Of a stretch of DNA of 11,659 bases, positions 1 through 6,643 are shown piece by piece. Below the pieces are notes generated by a model, which saw only the letters and a program-made list of their open reading frames with translations, made no database searches and was not told the DNA's origin. Location: contig UQVD01000061.1 in assembly GCA_900544385.1 (NCBI GenBank), positions 1 through 11,659 of the forward strand, written 5' to 3'. This stretch comes from an uncultured Collinsella sp. (lineage in GTDB: Bacteria; Actinomycetota; Coriobacteriia; Coriobacteriales; Coriobacteriaceae). Each line of letters begins with the position of its first letter. The first letter of the stretch is position 1. The position numbers were made by a program, and so were the translations under genes.

Positions 1-36
1 CGGTCTCGTGGGCTCGGAGATGTGTATAAGAGACAG
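1..36. other. Nextera adapter contamination (left end)
   Basis: Bases 3-36 match the Nextera read-2 transposase adapter. They comprise GTCTCGTGGGCTCGG followed by the 19-base mosaic end AGATGTGTATAAGAGACAG at 18-36. Bases 1-2 (CG) would be the last two bases of the i7 index. This is not genomic sequence. Translating through it gives the artefact peptide MCIRDS, so any protein beginning that way here has a false N-terminus. Confidence 0.98.
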
Positions 37-37
37 C

Positions 38-907
38 GCCTACGTTACCTGCACGCGTGCCCTTAAGCGCATGCCGCGTGAAAACGAAGTCGTCGTTGCC
101 TGCGTGGGCGATATTACGGCAGAGACCTGGTTCTCGGTACTGGCCGACTATCCCAACGTGAGTGTGTACCTGCCGTTGGGCGTGTGCGATAAATGCCGCA
201 ACACCGGCGGTGAGGACATTCTGGGTGAGGCGATTGCGAAGGCCGAAGAGTGGTCTGGCACGGGTATGGGCCTGGAGGTCGACCCCAAGAGCCTCAAGTG
301 CCATAAGCGCCGCGAGTACGAGCGCAAGGAGTACATGGAAAAGATTGCCCGCACCACGGGCCTGACGGTGACCAAGCTCAACCCGGCGACGGCGGCGCTG
401 GCCTCGGTGACGCAAAAGCTCAAGGCCCATCGCCATCAGATTACCCAGCTGGAGCGCACGCTCAACACCATGTGCGGCACCACGACGACTAAGCGTCGCC
501 GTTCGCTCACGCACGGGCGGCAGCTGGTGCTCTCGACGTTGCAAAACCACCCCGAGCTTGCCCAGAACATGCAGGTGAGCACGCCGGAGTGCGATTTTGA
601 CAAGTGCACGTCGTGCGGCGAGTGCGTCAACGTGTGCCCCACGTTCGCCTGCGATCTGGTGGGAAGCGGCCGCTTTGCGTTGGAGTCCACGTATTGCCTA
701 GGTTGCGGAGCCTGCGTCAAGGTGTGCCCCGAGCATGCGCTCAAGCTGGTCGAGCACGATGCGTCCAATCTGGTCGTTGTCGACCCCGAGGCCGAGGAAA
801 AGGCCGCTCAGAAGGCCAAGGCCCACGAAGAGGCCCAGAAGGCCAAGGCCGAGGCAAAGGCCAAGCTTGACAAGATGCTCGATCAGGTGGAGAAGCTCGC
901 GGACTAG
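38..907 (+). CDS. 4Fe-4S dicluster ferredoxin-type protein (5'-partial)
   Basis: This gene is truncated at its 5' end by the contig boundary, leaving 289 codons of genomic sequence. The apparent start at position 8 lies in adapter and is not real. The C-terminal half has two classical ferredoxin motifs, CTSCGECVNVCP (Cys codons at 605, 614, 623, 635) and CLGCGACVKVCP (695, 704, 713, 725), so two [4Fe-4S] clusters are expected. An upstream CDKC pair (codons at 185 and 194), following a hydrophobic stretch ending YLPLGVC, may form part of a further metal or redox site. The last ~40 residues are Ala/Lys/Glu-rich and probably form a helical or coiled-coil tail. There is no membrane segment or signal peptide in the visible part. 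It is probably a cytoplasmic electron-transfer protein or a subunit of a redox complex. The partner enzyme would lie beyond the left edge and cannot be named. Confidence 0.85.
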   Translation, partial: AYVTCTRALKRMPRENEVVVACVGDITAETWFSVLADYPNVSVYLPLGVCDKCRNTGGEDILGEAIAKAEEWSGTGMGLEVDPKSLKCHKRREYERKEYMEKIARTTGLTVTKLNPATAALASVTQKLKAHRHQITQLERTLNTMCGTTTTKRRRSLTHGRQLVLSTLQNHPELAQNMQVSTPECDFDKCTSCGECVNVCPTFACDLVGSGRFALESTYCLGCGACVKVCPEHALKLVEHDASNLVVVDPEAEEKAAQKAKAHEEAQKAKAEAKAKLDKMLDQVEKLAD

Positions 908-934
908 TCAGCGAGCTCTATCTCTGCTTCATTT

Positions 935-978
935 GCGCCGCCGCGGTGTCCGGATTCGCCCGGATGCTGCGGCGGCGC
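935..978 (+). terminator. Strong GC-rich hairpin after the ferredoxin-type gene
   Basis: GCGCCGCCGC (935-944) pairs perfectly with GCGGCGGCGC (969-978). Inside the loop TCCGG (949-953) pairs with CCGGA (960-964). It lies 28 bases past the stop of the upstream gene and is not followed by a T-run. It may act as a terminator or 3'-end stabiliser, but it is not a canonical rho-independent terminator. Confidence 0.5.
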
Positions 979-1016
979 TATACTTATACGGTTTGAAGTA
1001 CCTGTACCAAAAGGAG
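979..1016 (+). promoter_or_regulatory. Putative -10 and ribosome binding site of ychF
   Basis: TATACT at 979-984 is a 5/6 match to the -10 consensus, immediately after the hairpin. No convincing -35 is visible 16-18 bases upstream, so the promoter is tentative. AAGGAG at 1011-1016, five bases before the GTG at 1022, is a clear Shine-Dalgarno sequence and fixes the ychF start. Confidence 0.45.
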
Positions 1017-1021
1017 CTGTC

Positions 1022-2098
1022 GTGTCCCTTTCCATCGGTATCGTGGGCCTGCCCAACGTGGGCAAGTCGACGCTGTTCACCGCGCTTACCAAAAAGACCG
1101 GCCTTGCCGCCAACTACCCGTTTGCCACGATCGACCCCAACGTGGGTATCGTCGACGTGCCCGATAGCCGCTTGCAAAAGCTTGCCGACATCGTTAACCC
1201 GGGCCGCATTGTGCCGGCGACGGTCGAGTTCGTCGACATCGCAGGTCTGGTGAAGGGCGCTAACGAGGGCGAGGGCCTGGGCAACCAGTTCCTGGCCAAC
1301 ATTCGCGAGACCGACGCCATCTGCGAGGTCGTGCGCTACTTTAAGGACCCCAACGTCATGCGTGAGGTGGGCCGCACGGGCGAGTTCGTCGATCCCGCCG
1401 GCGATGCCGACACCATCATGACCGAGCTCATCCTGGCCGACATGGGCACGCTCGAGAAGCAGCTGCCTAAGCTCGAGAAGGAGGCCAAGCGCGACAAGGA
1501 GCTCATGCCCAAGTTCGAGATTGCCAAGCGCCTGCTTGCCTGGCTCAACGAGGGCAAGCGCGCCGCATCCATGGAGATGACCGACGAGGAGCGTGCCGCC
1601 GCCAAGGGGCTGTTCCTGCTCACCATGAAGCCCATCCTGTATGTGGCCAACGTGGACGAGGATATGCTCAACGACGATCTGGCGCCCATCGATGGTGTCA
1701 AGCCGCTGCCCATCTGCGCCAAGATCGAGGCAGAGCTTTCCGAGCTCGATCCCGAGGACGCCGCCGACTACCTGGAGAGCCTGGGCCTGGAGCAGCCCGG
1801 CCTGGACGTGCTCGCTCAGGCTGCCTACAAGCTGCTCGGCCTGCAGTCGTTCTTTACGGCCGGCGAGATGGAGGTCAAGGCCTGGACGGTTCGTCAGGGC
1901 GCGACCGCCCCGCAGGCCGCCGGCGTCATCCACACCGATTTTGAGCGCGGCTTTATTAAGGCCGAGGTCATTGGCTACGACGACTACATCGAGCTCGGCG
2001 GCGAGCAGGGCGCCAAGGCCGCCGGCAAGTTGCGTATTGAGGGCAAGGACTATGTCATGGCCGATGGCGACGTCGTGCACTTCCGCTTTAACGTGTAA
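1022..2098 (+). CDS. ychF: Redox-regulated ATPase/GTPase YchF (OLA1 family)
   Basis: YchF is a universally conserved P-loop ATPase of the Obg/TRAFAC class. It associates with ribosomes and is linked to translation and oxidative stress responses. The 358-residue protein is near the family's usual ~363. The G1/P-loop is GLPNVGKST (residues 9-17). The switch II region is DIAGLVKGA (72-80), followed by the family-typical glycine-rich segment and GNQFLANIRETDAI. In the G4 position there is NVDE (210-213) instead of NKxD, the change that gives YchF its preference for ATP. A helical coiled-coil insert follows the G3 region, and the C-terminus (about 280-357) is a TGS domain ending in a short beta-strand. 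The start is GTG at 1022, set by AAGGAG five bases upstream. The next gene's ribosome binding site overlaps the stop codon. Confidence 0.97.
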   Translation: MSLSIGIVGLPNVGKSTLFTALTKKTGLAANYPFATIDPNVGIVDVPDSRLQKLADIVNPGRIVPATVEFVDIAGLVKGANEGEGLGNQFLANIRETDAICEVVRYFKDPNVMREVGRTGEFVDPAGDADTIMTELILADMGTLEKQLPKLEKEAKRDKELMPKFEIAKRLLAWLNEGKRAASMEMTDEERAAAKGLFLLTMKPILYVANVDEDMLNDDLAPIDGVKPLPICAKIEAELSELDPEDAADYLESLGLEQPGLDVLAQAAYKLLGLQSFFTAGEMEVKAWTVRQGATAPQAAGVIHTDFERGFIKAEVIGYDDYIELGGEQGAKAAGKLRIEGKDYVMADGDVVHFRFNV

Positions 2099-2109
2099 GG
2101 ACGACGCAT

Positions 2110-2493
2110 ATGTTCAAATATGGCAAAAAAGCTGGCTACATGGGTATTGCGCTGCTCGTACTTGCGGTGATTCCGCTGGTGGTCGCAGCGTGTGTTATCC
2201 CCAACATTGGCCCCGAGGTGGCAACGAAGTTTAACGCCGCCGGCGAGGTGACGCGCTGGGGTAAGAGCTACGAGCTGCTGGCACTGCCGGTACTCAATCT
2301 GCTGCTGAGCGTGGCGACGTACTTTACGGCGGGACGCCAAGCCAAGAACAATGACGACTCCGCTGTGATGGCACGTCTTGCGTGCGAGCGCTACCTGCGT
2401 AACGGCTGCATCACGGGCGTGTTCCTCAACGTAATCAACGTCTACTTTATGTATTCGGCGATTACTGGAACGGGCTTTGGCTTTGGTTTCTAG
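2110..2493 (+). CDS. Small DUF1648/SdpI-like membrane protein
   Basis: A 127-residue integral membrane protein with three predicted transmembrane helices, at about residues 10-30, 54-74 and 97-119. Between helices 1 and 2 is a segment FNAAGEVTRWGKSYELLALP. It resembles the DUF1648 signature (HFNxxGexdRwGsK followed by llPil) found at the N-terminus of SdpI-type immunity and signalling membrane proteins. The protein is much shorter than full SdpI. It ends in a Gly/Phe-rich tail (GTGFGFGF) of unclear role. AAGGA at 2097-2101 overlaps the ychF stop and is eight bases before the ATG, so it is likely co-transcribed and translationally linked with ychF. The family assignment rests on one motif and on topology; the function is unknown. 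Confidence 0.75.
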   Translation: MFKYGKKAGYMGIALLVLAVIPLVVAACVIPNIGPEVATKFNAAGEVTRWGKSYELLALPVLNLLLSVATYFTAGRQAKNNDDSAVMARLACERYLRNGCITGVFLNVINVYFMYSAITGTGFGFGF

Positions 2494-2502
2494 CTTGTCC
2501 TT

Positions 2503-2892
2503 TTAGGCAACGAGCCTGCACGCATATTCAATGGCTGCTGCGAGGCCGCCGCTCGATCGTGGTATAAAGACCATGTCGGCGGCGGCCTCGTTTTCGTATC
2601 CGGCGCCGCGAAGGGCAAGTGCGATACCGGCTTCCAGGAGAAGGGGCAGACCGTGTTGGCTGGTTGCGATTACGGCAGTCTGATTGAGCGAGCAGCTGTG
2701 CGCTTGGCATTGGATGGCAAGTTCACCTTGCGCCGGGCAAGGGACCAGAACGGCGGCGACGCGACTTGATAGCAATGCAAATGCTGTGCGCTCATCGGGC
2801 GAAAGGCATTCTGCTTCAACGACGACGAGCTTGGGCGGCGCGCTGTTTGTGCGAAGCGTGGCTCGGTACATGCGGACCGAAGAACCCGACAT
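2503..2892 (-). CDS. Hypothetical protein, divergent from XRE regulator
   Basis: A 129-residue protein that I do not recognise. The ATG at 2892 is preferred over the TTG at 2916 because AGGAG (2899-2903 on the complementary strand) sits six bases upstream, and the longer version would begin at the edge of the palindromic operator. The sequence alternates hydrophobic strands and Ala-rich helices (KLVVVEAECLS, AAVLVPCPAQ, TAVIATSQHGLPLLLEAGIALALRGAG, MVFIP, GGLAAAIEYACRLV). This looks like a small alpha/beta, possibly Rossmann-like, fold. There is no signal peptide or membrane helix. The gene is convergent with the DUF1648-like gene, whose stop is nine bases away. It is divergent from the XRE gene across a shared palindrome, suggesting joint control by that regulator. 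Confidence 0.6.
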   Translation of the reverse strand: MSGSSVRMYRATLRTNSAPPKLVVVEAECLSPDERTAFALLSSRVAAVLVPCPAQGELAIQCQAHSCSLNQTAVIATSQHGLPLLLEAGIALALRGAGYENEAAADMVFIPRSSGGLAAAIEYACRLVA

Positions 2893-2915
2893 AGAAAACT
2901 CCTGTGTATTCGGCA

Positions 2916-2939
2916 AAACGTAAACTATAGTTTACGTTT
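2916..2939. promoter_or_regulatory. Perfect 24-bp palindrome, probable operator with bidirectional promoter
   Basis: AAACGTAAACTA followed directly by its exact reverse complement. The centre contains ACTATAGT, which gives a TATAGT -10-like hexamer on each strand (2926-2931 on plus; 2929-2924 on minus). The predicted transcription starts would leave short leaders of about 25-31 bases for both divergent genes. The -35 boxes are poor on both sides. Most likely it is the binding site of the adjacent XRE regulator, repressing or balancing both promoters. Regulator binding is inferred. Confidence 0.75.
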
Positions 2940-2968
2940 ATGTTCGGCTCCATTTCAAACTCGGCTGC

Positions 2969-3187
2969 ATGGACGAACGTGCGAAACAGATTCTTGGCAG
3001 GCGGGTCGAAGAGACACGCAGGGACCTTGGTATCTCCAAGGTTGATTTTTGTGTGGCGACAGGAATCAGCCGACCCTACCTCGACCGAATCGAAGATGGG
3101 ACGGCAAATTTCACGCTCAAGGTTCTATTTAAGATCGCACCCGCACTCGGCATGACGGTGTCAGAGCTTCTCGAGGGTATCGAATAG
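2969..3187 (+). CDS. XRE-family HTH transcriptional regulator
   Basis: A 72-residue protein made almost entirely of a Cro/C1-type helix-turn-helix domain. Residues ~8-66 carry the pattern RRVEETRRDLGISKVDF, then CVATGISRPYLDRIEDG (recognition helix region), then LKVLFKIAPALGMTVSELL. No effector-binding or oligomerisation domain is fused. No in-frame start codon exists between the upstream stop (2921-2923) and the ATG at 2969. The site lacks a clear Shine-Dalgarno sequence, so translation may be weak. It sits ~30 bases downstream of the perfect palindrome and divergent from the hypothetical gene. This is the classical arrangement for an autoregulated repressor. Confidence 0.85.
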   Translation: MDERAKQILGRRVEETRRDLGISKVDFCVATGISRPYLDRIEDGTANFTLKVLFKIAPALGMTVSELLEGIE

Positions 3188-3222
3188 GGCGTTCCCCGCT
3201 GCTAATTGACGCTCTTTGGGCG

Positions 3223-3265
3223 GGTCCCCCTGGTTGCGATGTGCAAAATCGCGAGTATTCAGCAC
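3223..3265 (+). repeat. Inverted repeat copy A
   Basis: Begins GGTCCCCCT and ends GTGCAAAATCGCGAGTATTCAGCAC. Copy B on the opposite strand reads GGTCCCCCT, then CGGGCC, then GTGCAAAAATCGGAGTATTCTGCA. The two agree at nearly all positions outside a short variable middle. Together they bracket about 240 bp. Confidence 0.75.
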
Positions 3266-3423
3266 CTGTTCAGCCGTAGATGGTAGCCCGAGCGTCTGGC
3301 TTTGCCTTTTTGACAGTAGTTAATCCACACGCTTAATAAAAATGTGGAATAAATATTTACTAGATGGCCTCTTCGCCCTAAAAGTTCGTCTAACAGTAGG
3401 CCGATTCTATGCCTCCGGCGGAG

Positions 3424-3466
3424 AAATTGCAGAATACTCCGATTTTTGCACGGCCCGAGGGGGACC
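3424..3466 (-). repeat. Inverted repeat copy B
   Basis: This is the reverse-complement partner of copy A, reading leftward from GGTCCCCCT at 3466. Conservation is best at the outer GGTCCCCCT and the inner GTGCAAAA/GAGTATTC blocks. No clear target-site duplication flanks the pair, so mobility is unproven. It could be a MITE-like element or a pair of convergently oriented regulatory or RNA elements. Confidence 0.75.
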
Positions 3467-3508
3467 ACCTGTCGTTTGAGGCTGCGATAAGTGGAACTGC
3501 CTTAGGGA

Positions 3509-4522
3509 TTACGCCATCGGGATGCGGTCGTGGTTGACTTGGCTGTAGAACAGGCGCTGGATCTCGGTGGCATCGCGTGACTGGCCGAGTGCCCACATGG
3601 TCTTGGCCACGAGCGTCTCGGTGGTCATGTCGTCGCCGCGCAGAATACCCGGATGATCGGCGTAAGCACGGCCGACCTCATAAACGCCCAGATCGAGGCC
3701 CTCTTCGGGGACCTGCGTGGTCATAACGACAGTGCGGCCCGAATCGACCCAGCGGAAAATAGCCTCTTGGAATGACTCGCCGGACTCGCCAAATTCGGGG
3801 ATACCGCCAATGCCAAAGGTCTCCAGAATCACGGCGTCGTAGCTATCGGCAAGGGCGTCCAGGATACCCGGGTTCACGCCGGGCGTAAGCTTGAGTACAA
3901 ATACGCGCGGGTCGATGCTGTCGTAGAAACGCACCGGGTTTTCGCCCTGATGCGTGCCGTGGAGCCCGTTGCGCACGATGCGGTCGTTGCGGATATAGGC
4001 GATGGGCGGATAGTTGACGCTAATGAACGCGTTAAAGCTCATGGTGCGCTGCTTGCGGGCTCGTGTGCCGGCAATGGCGACGCCGCCAAACACGATCGAC
4101 ACATCGTGCGAGTGCTCGTCGAGCGCATAGAGCAGGCTTTGGTACAGATTGAGCTTGGCATCGGTAAAGGGGTTGCCCATGGGCTTTTGCGAGCCGGTGA
4201 GCACGATGGGCTTGGGGCTGTCCTGAATCAGGTAGGAAAGTGCTGCCGCGGTGTAGCTCATGGTGTCGGTGCCGTGTAGAATCACGAAGCCGTCGTGGTC
4301 GGCATAGCCCTTGACGATGACGTCGCGGATACGCATCCAGTCGCTCGGGCGCATATTGGTGCTGTCGATGTTCATGGGCTGCACGACGTCGAGCTCGCAG
4401 AGGCCCGAGATCTCGGGGACGCTCTGGGCGAGCTCCTCACCGGTCAGGGCGGGGGAGAGGCCGTTGCCGTCCTCGGTCGATGCGATGGTGCCGCCCGTGG
4501 CGATGAGAAGGATGCGCTTCAT
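3509..4522 (-). CDS. ansA: Type I (cytosolic) L-asparaginase
   Basis: Hydrolyses L-asparagine to aspartate and ammonia. The 337-residue length matches E. coli AnsA-type enzymes (~338), and there is no signal peptide, so it is expected in the cytosol. The N-terminal motif TGGTIAS (residues 9-15) contains the nucleophile threonine (T12). QPMNIDSTNM (49-58) provides substrate-binding residues. HGTDT (83-87) gives the second catalytic Thr-Asp pair (T85, D86), and the downstream GTRARKQRTMSFNAF block is typical of the family. The ATG at 4522 is preferred over a longer frame from 4594. It is preceded by AGGAA with about eight bases of spacing, and the conserved MKRILLIATGGTIAS opening starts there. 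It is transcribed divergently from guaA. The symbol is by family similarity. Confidence 0.95.
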   Translation of the reverse strand: MKRILLIATGGTIASTEDGNGLSPALTGEELAQSVPEISGLCELDVVQPMNIDSTNMRPSDWMRIRDVIVKGYADHDGFVILHGTDTMSYTAAALSYLIQDSPKPIVLTGSQKPMGNPFTDAKLNLYQSLLYALDEHSHDVSIVFGGVAIAGTRARKQRTMSFNAFISVNYPPIAYIRNDRIVRNGLHGTHQGENPVRFYDSIDPRVFVLKLTPGVNPGILDALADSYDAVILETFGIGGIPEFGESGESFQEAIFRWVDSGRTVVMTTQVPEEGLDLGVYEVGRAYADHPGILRGDDMTTETLVAKTMWALGQSRDATEIQRLFYSQVNHDRIPMA

Positions 4523-4573
4523 GCTGGTATTCCTATCGTATTTGCCGCCGCAGAGGCGGAGTCGTTCGGCAGT

Positions 4574-4601
4574 ATTGTGGCACAGGGCGTCCAATGTTCA
4601 A
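4574..4601 (-). promoter_or_regulatory. Putative asparaginase promoter
   Basis: On the minus strand, TTGAAC (4601-4596) is followed after 16 bases by CACAAT (4579-4574). This would start transcription ~45 bases upstream of the asparaginase ATG. The leader contains a small hairpin, CCGCC/GGCGG (4545-4549 with 4555-4559). Matches to consensus are moderate. Confidence 0.4.
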
Positions 4602-4789
4602 GCGTATTACATCATCTGTAACGTCTGGTAACACTTGAATTGCCGTCAAATAGGGGCCCAGGTCGTGCGTTTGCCGTGCGCTGATGGCTGCGAGGGACGA
4701 GAAACCCCATATAACGTGTACACTATGAAAGTTATTCTCGTTTATTCGCGCGGGTGGGCACCGGCTCCCCGCCAACAAGAGGGGGAACC

Positions 4790-6388
4790 ATGGATCAAAA
4801 GGCTTCCGCAAAGGTCCTCGTACTCGACTTTGGTGCGCAGTACGGTCAGCTCATTGCCCGTCGCGTCCGCGACCTCAACGTGTATTCCGAGATCGTCCCC
4901 TGCGACATCTCGGCCGACGAGATTCGCGAGATGAACGCCTCTGCGCTCATCCTTTCCGGCGGTCCGGCTTCCGTGTACGCCGAGGACGCTCCGTCCATCG
5001 ATCCTGCCATCTTTGACCTGGGCCTTCCCGTCCTGGGCTTTTGCTACGGCCATCAGATCACGGCCGTGACGCTCGGCGGCAAGGTCGGCCACTCCGAGGT
5101 GGGCGAGTACGGCCGCGCCACCATCACGCGCACGGCCGGCGCCAAGCTCTTTAACTCCACGCCCATGGAGCAGACCGTGTGGATGAGCCACCGCGACGCC
5201 GTTTCCGAGGTGCCCGAGGGCTTTACCGTTACCGCCAGCACCGACGTGTGCCCGGTTGCCGCCATGGAGTGCGTCGAGCGCAAGATTTTCACCACGCAGT
5301 TCCACCCCGAGGTCAAGCACTCCGAGTACGGTCAGCAGCTGCTGAGCAACTTCCTGTTTGAGATCTGCGGCCTGGAGCCCAACTGGAGCATGGACAACCT
5401 GGTCGAGACCATGACGGCCGAGTTCCGCGAGAAGGTCGGCGACGACCGCGTGATTCTGGCCCTGTCCGGTGGCGTCGACTCCTCCGTCGTGGCTGCGCTG
5501 GGCGCCCGCGCCGTGGGCAAGCAGATGACCTGCGTGTTCATCAACCACGGCCTGCTGCGCAAGGGCGAGCCCGAGCAGGTGGAGGAGGTCTTCACCAAGC
5601 AGTTTGACGTCGACTTTATCCACGTCCACGCCGAGGACCGTTATGCCGAGCTTCTGGCCGGCGTGACCGAGCCCGAGGAGAAGCGCCGCATCATCGGTAC
5701 GCAGTTCTGGAAAGAGTTCTTCGCCGTGGCGCAGCAGCTCGAGACCGATGGCAAGCCGGTCAAGTACCTGGCTCAGGGCACCATCTACCCCGACATCATC
5801 GAGTCCGGCGCTCGCAAGACGGGCGGCAAGACGGCCACCATCAAGAGCCACCACAACCTGATCCCGTTCCCCGAGGGCGTGCACTTCGACCTCATCGAGC
5901 CGCTCGATCATTTCTTTAAGGACGAGGTCCGTGCACTTGGTCTGGCGCTGGGCCTGCCGGGTCACATCGTGTTCCGCCAGCCCTTCCCGGGCCCGGGTCT
6001 TGCCATTCGCATCATCGGTGCGGTCGACAAGGAGAAGCTCGAGATCCTCAAGAACGCCGACGCCATCGTGCGCGAGGAGCTGGATGCCTACAATCAGCGT
6101 CTGTTTGAGCAGACCGGCGAGCGCAACTCCGAGCACAGCTGCTGGCAGTATTTCGCGGTTCTGCCCGACATTAAGTCCGTCGGCGTTATGGGCGACGAGC
6201 GCACCTACCAGCGTCCGATCATCCTGCGTGCCGTCGAGTCCAGCGATGCCATGACCGCCGACTGGGCCAAGCTGCCCTACGACGTGCTGGCCCGCATTTC
6301 TGGCCGCATCGTTGCCGAGGTCCCCGGCGCCAACCGCGTGTGCTATGACATCACGTCCAAGCCGCCCGCGACCATCGAGTGGGAGTAG
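4790..6388 (+). CDS. guaA: GMP synthase (glutamine-hydrolysing)
   Basis: Converts XMP to GMP using ATP and glutamine-derived ammonia, the last step of guanine nucleotide synthesis. It is a 532-residue cytosolic protein, slightly longer than the usual ~510-525. The N-terminal class I glutamine amidotransferase domain has the nucleophile C85 in VLGFCYGHQ and the triad partners H172 and E174 in FHPEVKHSE. The ATP-pyrophosphatase domain carries the PP-loop LSGGVDSS (225-232). The C-terminal dimerisation domain has PFPGPGLAIRI and ends in the family-typical SKPPATIEWE. The start at ATG 4790 follows a purine-rich AGAGGGGGA at 4778-4786. An upstream in-frame GTG at 4754 would add 12 residues with no conserved content. 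The upstream region has a TATAAC and a TACACT hexamer (4710-4715, 4719-4724) but no convincing -35 or purine riboswitch. Accessory DNA starts right after the gene. Confidence 0.98.
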   Translation: MDQKASAKVLVLDFGAQYGQLIARRVRDLNVYSEIVPCDISADEIREMNASALILSGGPASVYAEDAPSIDPAIFDLGLPVLGFCYGHQITAVTLGGKVGHSEVGEYGRATITRTAGAKLFNSTPMEQTVWMSHRDAVSEVPEGFTVTASTDVCPVAAMECVERKIFTTQFHPEVKHSEYGQQLLSNFLFEICGLEPNWSMDNLVETMTAEFREKVGDDRVILALSGGVDSSVVAALGARAVGKQMTCVFINHGLLRKGEPEQVEEVFTKQFDVDFIHVHAEDRYAELLAGVTEPEEKRRIIGTQFWKEFFAVAQQLETDGKPVKYLAQGTIYPDIIESGARKTGGKTATIKSHHNLIPFPEGVHFDLIEPLDHFFKDEVRALGLALGLPGHIVFRQPFPGPGLAIRIIGAVDKEKLEILKNADAIVREELDAYNQRLFEQTGERNSEHSCWQYFAVLPDIKSVGVMGDERTYQRPIILRAVESSDAMTADWAKLPYDVLARISGRIVAEVPGANRVCYDITSKPPATIEWE

Positions 6389-6421
6389 AACAGACGTTCG
6401 ATTCTATGCTATAGTGTTTGC

Positions 6422-6457
6422 CAATGGGCGCGGCATCTTCCGAATCCGCGCCCATTG
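6422..6457 (+). terminator. Strong 12-bp hairpin downstream of guaA
   Basis: CAATGGGCGCGG (6422-6433) and CCGCGCCCATTG (6446-6457) are perfect complements around a 12-base loop. The position 33 bases after the guaA stop suits a terminator, but no T-run follows. TGCTATA occurs just before (6407-6413) and at the right edge (6456-6462) of the hairpin as a 7-base direct repeat. A TATAGT -10-like hexamer at 6410-6415 precedes it. It could be a terminator, a structured small RNA start or an insertion footprint. Confidence 0.5.
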
Positions 6458-6643
6458 CTATACGGGCCTTACGATGACGAGCTGACGATCATAGGCGCCA
6501 TGCGTGCATTTGCGGCGGAACGGGGATATGCGCCCGACTTCTCCGAATCCCGCCTCTGTCACGAGATTTACCTCTCCGACCCGCGCAAGTACGCGCCGGA
6601 GAAGCTCAAGACCGTGATTCGCCATCCCATCAAGCCGATTTAG
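6455..6643 (+). pseudogene. 3' remnant of a GyrI-like domain gene
   Basis: About 62 codons read YGPYDDELTIIGAMRAFA, and later HEIYLSDPRKYAPEKLKTVIRHPIK. This resembles the extreme C-terminus of GyrI-like small-molecule-binding proteins (COG4832-type, ~200 residues), which end in GPYDDEP…HHEIYLSDPRKxAPEKLKTVxRxP. Only the last third or less remains. The match begins right at the edge of the guaA-proximal hairpin. The only available start is a TTG inside the hairpin stem, with no ribosome binding site. The frame is the same as guaA but separated by the guaA stop. It is most likely a decaying fragment left by a deletion or insertion. The family call is from memory of the C-terminal motif. Confidence 0.7.

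Larger units (their letters stand above)
3188..3508. other. Gene-free stretch between XRE regulator and asparaginase
   Basis: No credible coding region lies here. The stretch holds two inverted copies of a ~42-bp sequence (3223-3265 and 3424-3466). Between them is an AT-rich core, markedly poorer in GC than the flanks (for example TTAATAAAAATGTGGAATAA around 3333-3352). A consensus -35 TTGACA (3310-3315) with a weak CTTAAT -10 (3332-3337, spacing 16) points rightward, toward the 3' end of the minus-strand asparaginase gene. No standard terminator is obvious for either flanking gene. Confidence 0.6.

Noticed and set aside
8..37. GTG start of the first coding region at position 8
   Set aside because: The first ten codons are Nextera adapter; the gene continues off the left end of the genomic sequence.
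929..2080. Long minus-strand open frame opposite ychF (383 codons)
   Set aside because: It is a shadow of the GC-rich ychF coding strand: low-complexity Leu/Gly/Val/His composition, no ribosome binding site and no recognisable motif.
3259..3596. Small minus-strand frames in the gene-free stretch
   Set aside because: They run through the inverted repeats and the end of the asparaginase gene and have no ribosome binding site or family resemblance.
4640..4789. Purine riboswitch upstream of guaA
   Set aside because: I looked for a conserved purine-aptamer three-way junction and an expression-platform terminator and found neither; the leader only has weak hexamers and the ribosome binding site.
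4742..6136. Long minus-strand open frame opposite guaA (464 codons)
   Set aside because: Antisense shadow of guaA with a Leu/Gly/His-rich translation and no start signal.
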